From positions 62,001-126,000 of the forward strand of contig JADJYF010000019.1 of assembly GCA_016719885.1 (NCBI GenBank): a stretch of 64,000 nucleotides of DNA, in the 5' to 3' direction. The DNA comes from Pseudomonadota bacterium. GTDB lineage: Bacteria; Pseudomonadota; Gammaproteobacteria; Ga0077536. The notes below the pieces were generated by a model. It made no database searches. It had not been told where the DNA came from and saw only the letters and a program-made list of their open reading frames with translations. This document shows positions 60,672 through 64,000 of the stretch, piece by piece; position 1 is the stretch's first letter, and each line of letters starts with the position of its first letter. Made by a program: the position numbers and the translations under genes.

Positions 60672-61703
60672 ATGGAATTGTCATTGTTGCTGACCGGCCT
60701 CGGGCTCACCACCGGCGAACTCGTCATGCTCGCGCGCCAGGCCGACACCGCGGGTTTCGCCGGTTTCTACATGGCGGAAGTGCATCGCAGTGGTTTCGTG
60801 CCCTTGACCGCGGTGGCGAGCGCCACGCAGCGCCTGCGCATCGGCCCTTACGTCTTGAATGCCTACGCGCGCAGCCCCTTGATCACCGGCATGTCGGCCA
60901 TCGATCTCAACGAGATCAGCGGCGGACGCCTGGTGCTGGGCGTAGGCGGCGGCAATCGCGTCATCAACGAGGTGTGGCAGGGCATTGCCCACCAGCGCGT
61001 GCTGACCAAGATGGGCGACTACGTCGAGATCCTGCGCCGCATGGCGGCCACGCGTGTCGGCGCGCGCGTGGACTTCGACGGCGCGGTGCATCGCTGTCAT
61101 TGGTCGCCGGTTGTCGAGCCAGGGCCCAAGCCGTTTCCCATCGTGCTGGCGGCGGTGTTTCCGAGCATGATGAAGATCGCGGCGCGCGTCGCCGATGGCA
61201 TCGGCGGCGGCGCCACGCTCGGCGTCGATTACCTGCGCGAAGTGCTGCGGCCGCAGGCCGCGCGCATGGCGGCCGAGGCCGGGCGCGATCCGGCCAGCCT
61301 GCGCTGGTCGGCGGTCGGTGTGATCGCGATGGACGAGGATCGTGAGCGTGCGCGCGCCGCGGCACGCGCGGCGCTGTGTCATTTCTACGCGCCTTTGCCG
61401 CACCCTTATTACGAACACACCATGCGTGAGCAGGGCTTCGGCGCGGCCGCCGATGCCGCGCTCCTGCACATGCCGAAAGGCAATCTCGCCGCCGCCATGG
61501 CGGCGATTTCCGATGCCTGCCTCGATACCCTGACCATCGCCGGCACGCCGGCCGAGTGTCGCGCGCGCATCGCGGCCTACGCGGGCGTGGTCGATGAACT
61601 GCTGCTGCTGAACGTCCTGCCGCGCGCGGACGGCCACGCGCTGATGGCTTACCAGGGCCTGATGGGCTTGCCGCGCGCGCTCAGCGCGGCACTTCGAGCT
61701 TGA
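60672..61703 (+). CDS. LLM-class flavin/F420-dependent oxidoreductase
   Basis: A 343-residue TIM-barrel enzyme of the luciferase-like class. Seen are MELSLLLTGLGLTTGELVML, ISGGRLVLGVGGGNRVINEV (cofactor phosphate loop), PFPIVLAAVFPSMMKIAARV and the DGIGGGAT turn. It resembles F420-dependent methylene-H4MPT-reductase-like or alkane-sulfonate-like members and could accept FMN. The 15-nt spacing from the preceding gene suggests co-transcription. The last 23 nt overlap the convergent 2OG-oxygenase gene. Confidence 0.88.
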   Translation: MELSLLLTGLGLTTGELVMLARQADTAGFAGFYMAEVHRSGFVPLTAVASATQRLRIGPYVLNAYARSPLITGMSAIDLNEISGGRLVLGVGGGNRVINEVWQGIAHQRVLTKMGDYVEILRRMAATRVGARVDFDGAVHRCHWSPVVEPGPKPFPIVLAAVFPSMMKIAARVADGIGGGATLGVDYLREVLRPQAARMAAEAGRDPASLRWSAVGVIAMDEDRERARAAARAALCHFYAPLPHPYYEHTMREQGFGAAADAALLHMPKGNLAAAMAAISDACLDTLTIAGTPAECRARIAAYAGVVDELLLLNVLPRADGHALMAYQGLMGLPRALSAALRA

Positions 61704-62196
61704 AGGCAATGGTCACGCGCAGGCCGCCGAAGGCGCGGCTCGGCGGGCGACCGGCATGCTCGATGCGCGAATCGAAGAACAACGCACGGTTGGGCGCCGG
61801 CAGCCACGCGCGCAGCACGTCGTCGCGTTCGTAGAACACCGTCTCGCCTTCCCATTCCCGTCGCCACTCCGGCATCGGGTAGTAGAGCAGGGTGTAGGTG
61901 CCCTCGCGCAGGTCATCCTTGTGCGCCTGCCCGCCCTGGCCGAAGGTATGACCGTTGGCGTACACGCGCACGATGCGCAGCGGTCGCTGCGCGAGGCCCT
62001 CGCACAGTGGTTGCGCGTGGCGCCAGGCCTCGTCGATGAGCGCTTCGCCGTCGAGATCCATTTTCCAGAACGGCAATGAGCCGCCCGGCGTCGAGACGTT
62101 GCCGAACAGCCAGCATGGCCGTTGCACGAGCGTCCACAGCGCTTCATGCAGGGTGGCCGGCAGCAGCGATGGCAGCAGGCTCGGCATCGCGCTCAT
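61681..62196 (-). CDS. 2OG-Fe(II) oxygenase
   Basis: A 171-residue prolyl-4-hydroxylase-type oxygenase. The metal triad is H-x-D in GQGGQAHKDDLREGTYTLL and a distal His in RIEHAGRPPSR, followed by the 2OG-binding Arg (GGLRVTIAFKLE). The start at 62196 overlaps the piuC-like stop codon (ATGA). Pairing of two oxygenases in one transcript suggests successive hydroxylations or a shared response to iron. Substrate unknown. Confidence 0.88.
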   Translation of the reverse strand: MSAMPSLLPSLLPATLHEALWTLVQRPCWLFGNVSTPGGSLPFWKMDLDGEALIDEAWRHAQPLCEGLAQRPLRIVRVYANGHTFGQGGQAHKDDLREGTYTLLYYPMPEWRREWEGETVFYERDDVLRAWLPAPNRALFFDSRIEHAGRPPSRAFGGLRVTIAFKLEVPR

Positions 62197-62864
62197 GTCT
62201 CGGCCCACATGCGCATGAGCGTGTGGTAGGCGTTGTTGAGCGCCATGAGTTCCGCGCTGTCGCCATGGCGCCCATGCAAGGCGCCCATCGCGCGGTCCAT
62301 CTGGTGGAGCAGGCGCCGCTGCTCGGGATCGCGCACCAGGCTCTCCACCCAGGTGATGGCCGCCAGCCGCACGCCGCGCGTCACCGGCGCCACGCGATGC
62401 AGAAAATACGGCGGGTAGGCCACCAGCGAGCCGGCCGGCAGCTTCACCTGGCGCTCTTCGTTGCCGGTGTTGATCACGAGTTCGCCGCCGTCGTAGCTGG
62501 CCGGGTCGGACAGGAACAAGGTCACCGCGACGTCGGTGCGCATCTGCAGCGGCGTGAGCAGGATGGCGTTGTCGACGTGCTCGCCGTAGGCCATGCCGGG
62601 CTCGTAACGGCTGAACATGGGCGGGAAGGCGCGGCGCGGAAAAGCACAGTGATGGAACAGCGCATTGCGCTTCAAGGCCTCCAGCACCAGGCGCACGCCG
62701 TCCTGCACCGCCGGGTGTTCCGGCGGCAGCTGCTGGTTGTGTTTGACCGCCGCCGCGAGCCCGTGCGCGGTGTGCTTGCCATCGAGCGGCTCGACATTCG
62801 CGTACATCGCGTGGAGCGTGGCGACTTCATCGGTGCTCAGCACCTGATCGATGCGCGTCAGCAT
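62193..62864 (-). CDS. piuC: PKHD-type Fe(II)-dependent hydroxylase (PiuC family)
   Basis: A 223-residue member of the PiuC/PKHD hydroxylase family, often encoded with TonB-dependent siderophore receptors. The metal ligands are in MFSRYEPGMAYGEHVDNAIL (H-x-D) and YFLHRVAPVTRGVRLAA (His and Arg), with SYDGGELVI as the conserved turn. It is followed by a coupled 2OG oxygenase. No TonB receptor lies in the window. The gene symbol reflects the family. Confidence 0.92.
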   Translation of the reverse strand: MLTRIDQVLSTDEVATLHAMYANVEPLDGKHTAHGLAAAVKHNQQLPPEHPAVQDGVRLVLEALKRNALFHHCAFPRRAFPPMFSRYEPGMAYGEHVDNAILLTPLQMRTDVAVTLFLSDPASYDGGELVINTGNEERQVKLPAGSLVAYPPYFLHRVAPVTRGVRLAAITWVESLVRDPEQRRLLHQMDRAMGALHGRHGDSAELMALNNAYHTLMRMWAET

Positions 62865-63005
62865 GGGGACGATGCCTGGTGGGTTCGCGCGATTATGGGC
62901 CAGGCCCCAACATCGGACCAGCGCGCGATGAGCGCCGATGATGGCCTCGGCTTGGGTTAGGATGGCGGTCAAGATGATGGCCGGGACGAACGAGGTGTGT
63001 GTGCC

Positions 63006-64000
63006 ATGAATGACGAACAGACCAGCGACATGGATCTTGACCGCGCCAGCAGGCCGCTGCGCAGCGCGGTGATGGCGGCACTCGGCCTGCTGGCGGTGGT
63101 GGTGCTCGCCCTGATGTTCTATTGGGACGACGAGCCCGCGCTGTTCGACGTGCGCGCGGCGGCGCGCAACCATGTGACTTCGGCGGAAGACGCCAACATC
63201 ACCGGCGTCACCACCGTCGCGACCCTGGTGCAGGTGGCCGAAACCCTGCTCGACAAGCGCGGCGGTTATCTTTCCAACGACCGTCTGCCGCCCGGCGTGC
63301 TGATGGACAACATGCCGAACTGGGAATTCGGCGCCTTGACCCAGGTGCGCGATCTCGCCAAGGCCCTGCGCAACGACTTCAGCCGCTCGCAGACCCAGTC
63401 CAGCGAAGACGGCGACCTGTCGGTGGCCGAACCGCAATTCAATTTCGACAATGCCTCGTGGATCCTGCCGTCGACCGAGGGCGAGTACCGCAAGGCCATC
63501 AACGCCCTGCAGCGCTACCTCGACAGGCTGGTCGACGACAACCACGAGGATGCGCAGTTCTACGCGCGCGCCGACAACCTCGCCGACTGGCTGGCGATCG
63601 TCGAGAAGCGCCTGGGCAGCCTGTCGCAGCGCTTGAGCGCGTCGGTCGGCGTGTCGCGCGTGAACGTGGACCTCGGCGGCGAAGCGAGCGGCGGACAATC
63701 GAAACCGCGCGCCGCGCAGATGGACATCAAGACGCCGTGGACGCGCCTCGACGACGAGTTCTACGAGGCGCGCGGCGCCACCTGGGCCTTGATCCAGTTC
63801 CTGCGCGCCATCGAAATCGACTGCCGTTCGGTGCTCGAGAAAAAGAACGCGCTGGTCAGCCTGCAGCAGATCATCCGTGAACTGGAGTCGACCCAGGACA
63901 CGGTGTGGAGTCCGGTGATCCTGAACGGCACCGGCTTCGGCTTCGTCGCCAATCATTCGCTGGTGATGGCGTCGTTCATTTCGCGCGCCAACGCCGCGGT
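63006..64000 (+). CDS. DUF2333 family protein, 3' end cut by window edge
   Basis: About 331 codons are present. One membrane helix near residues 20-40 (AVMAALGLLAVVVLALMFYW) is followed by a periplasmic-side helical domain of the DUF2333 type (GGYLSNDRLPPGVLMDNMPN, DFSRSQTQSSEDGDLSVAEP, IKTPWTRLDDEFYEARGATW). The family is typical of gammaproteobacteria and has no known function. It stands alone on the plus strand, divergent from the oxygenase pair. The frame runs off the right edge. Confidence 0.9.
   Translation, partial: MNDEQTSDMDLDRASRPLRSAVMAALGLLAVVVLALMFYWDDEPALFDVRAAARNHVTSAEDANITGVTTVATLVQVAETLLDKRGGYLSNDRLPPGVLMDNMPNWEFGALTQVRDLAKALRNDFSRSQTQSSEDGDLSVAEPQFNFDNASWILPSTEGEYRKAINALQRYLDRLVDDNHEDAQFYARADNLADWLAIVEKRLGSLSQRLSASVGVSRVNVDLGGEASGGQSKPRAAQMDIKTPWTRLDDEFYEARGATWALIQFLRAIEIDCRSVLEKKNALVSLQQIIRELESTQDTVWSPVILNGTGFGFVANHSLVMASFISRANAA

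Overview
The window is GC-rich DNA with dense gene packing, many 1-4 nt start/stop overlaps (ATGA, GTGA, TTGA, TGATG) and dispersed palindromes of the REP/REPIN type. Uup, YaaA, a BaeSR/Spy-like set, PiuC and a DUF2333 protein point to a gammaproteobacterium. The broad catabolic gene set would fit an uncultured Nevskiales-, Steroidobacter- or Xanthomonas-related lineage. This placement is inference from gene content; no rRNA or tRNA gene was seen. Layout: 0-6 kb holds the 3'-truncated uup, a YciI-like protein, a periplasmic cyclophilin, yaaA and a BaeS/BaeR-like two-component system divergent from a Spy-like chaperone gene. 6-20 kb is metabolic and regulatory: a secreted protein, a fatty acid desaturase, PPOX- and LLM-type flavin or F420 enzymes, an SDR, an unusual AbfD-like flavoprotein, a NarL-type two-component pair, EamA and MFS transporters, and a coupled cupin / hydrolase / truncated haemoglobin / PaaI thioesterase operon. 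20.1-33.9 kb is one long plus-strand Tad (Flp) pilus locus: pilin, three TadE/G-like proteins, CpaB, secretin CpaC, an FHA-CpaF ATPase, TadB, TadC, TadD and a last TadE-like protein. CpaB carries a run of 40-residue tandem repeats. No TadZ/CpaE and no TadV/CpaA prepilin peptidase lie in the window. 34-47 kb holds a nitrilase, a frameshifted SDR, a PAS protein, a GMC oxidoreductase, a GFA protein, a hydrolase-LLM pair, a response regulator with a hybrid kinase, a nitroreductase and CorA. Just upstream of the response regulator lie two 38-residue single-span membrane microprotein genes. They share an ungapped upstream block with 11-bp-spaced ACAA repeats at nearly the same distance from their starts, as expected for control by an OmpR-family regulator. 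This is the strongest candidate here for something undescribed. 47.5-48.2 kb is an anomalous stretch of almost pure G and C, possibly a sequence artefact. 48-64 kb holds a GT39-like enzyme, a 1205-residue NfnB/NfnA-like fusion flavoprotein, a CmcJ-like oxygenase, a PilZ protein, a P450, a frameshifted homogentisate dioxygenase next to a Rieske oxygenase, an acyl-CoA-dehydrogenase-like monooxygenase and an LLM enzyme, then two coupled 2OG-Fe(II) oxygenases and a 3'-truncated DUF2333 gene. Two catabolic genes (SDR near 35.5 kb, homogentisate dioxygenase near 57.3 kb) each lack exactly one base in a GC-repeat tract. Together with the GC-only stretch, this makes sequencing error a serious alternative to real gene decay.
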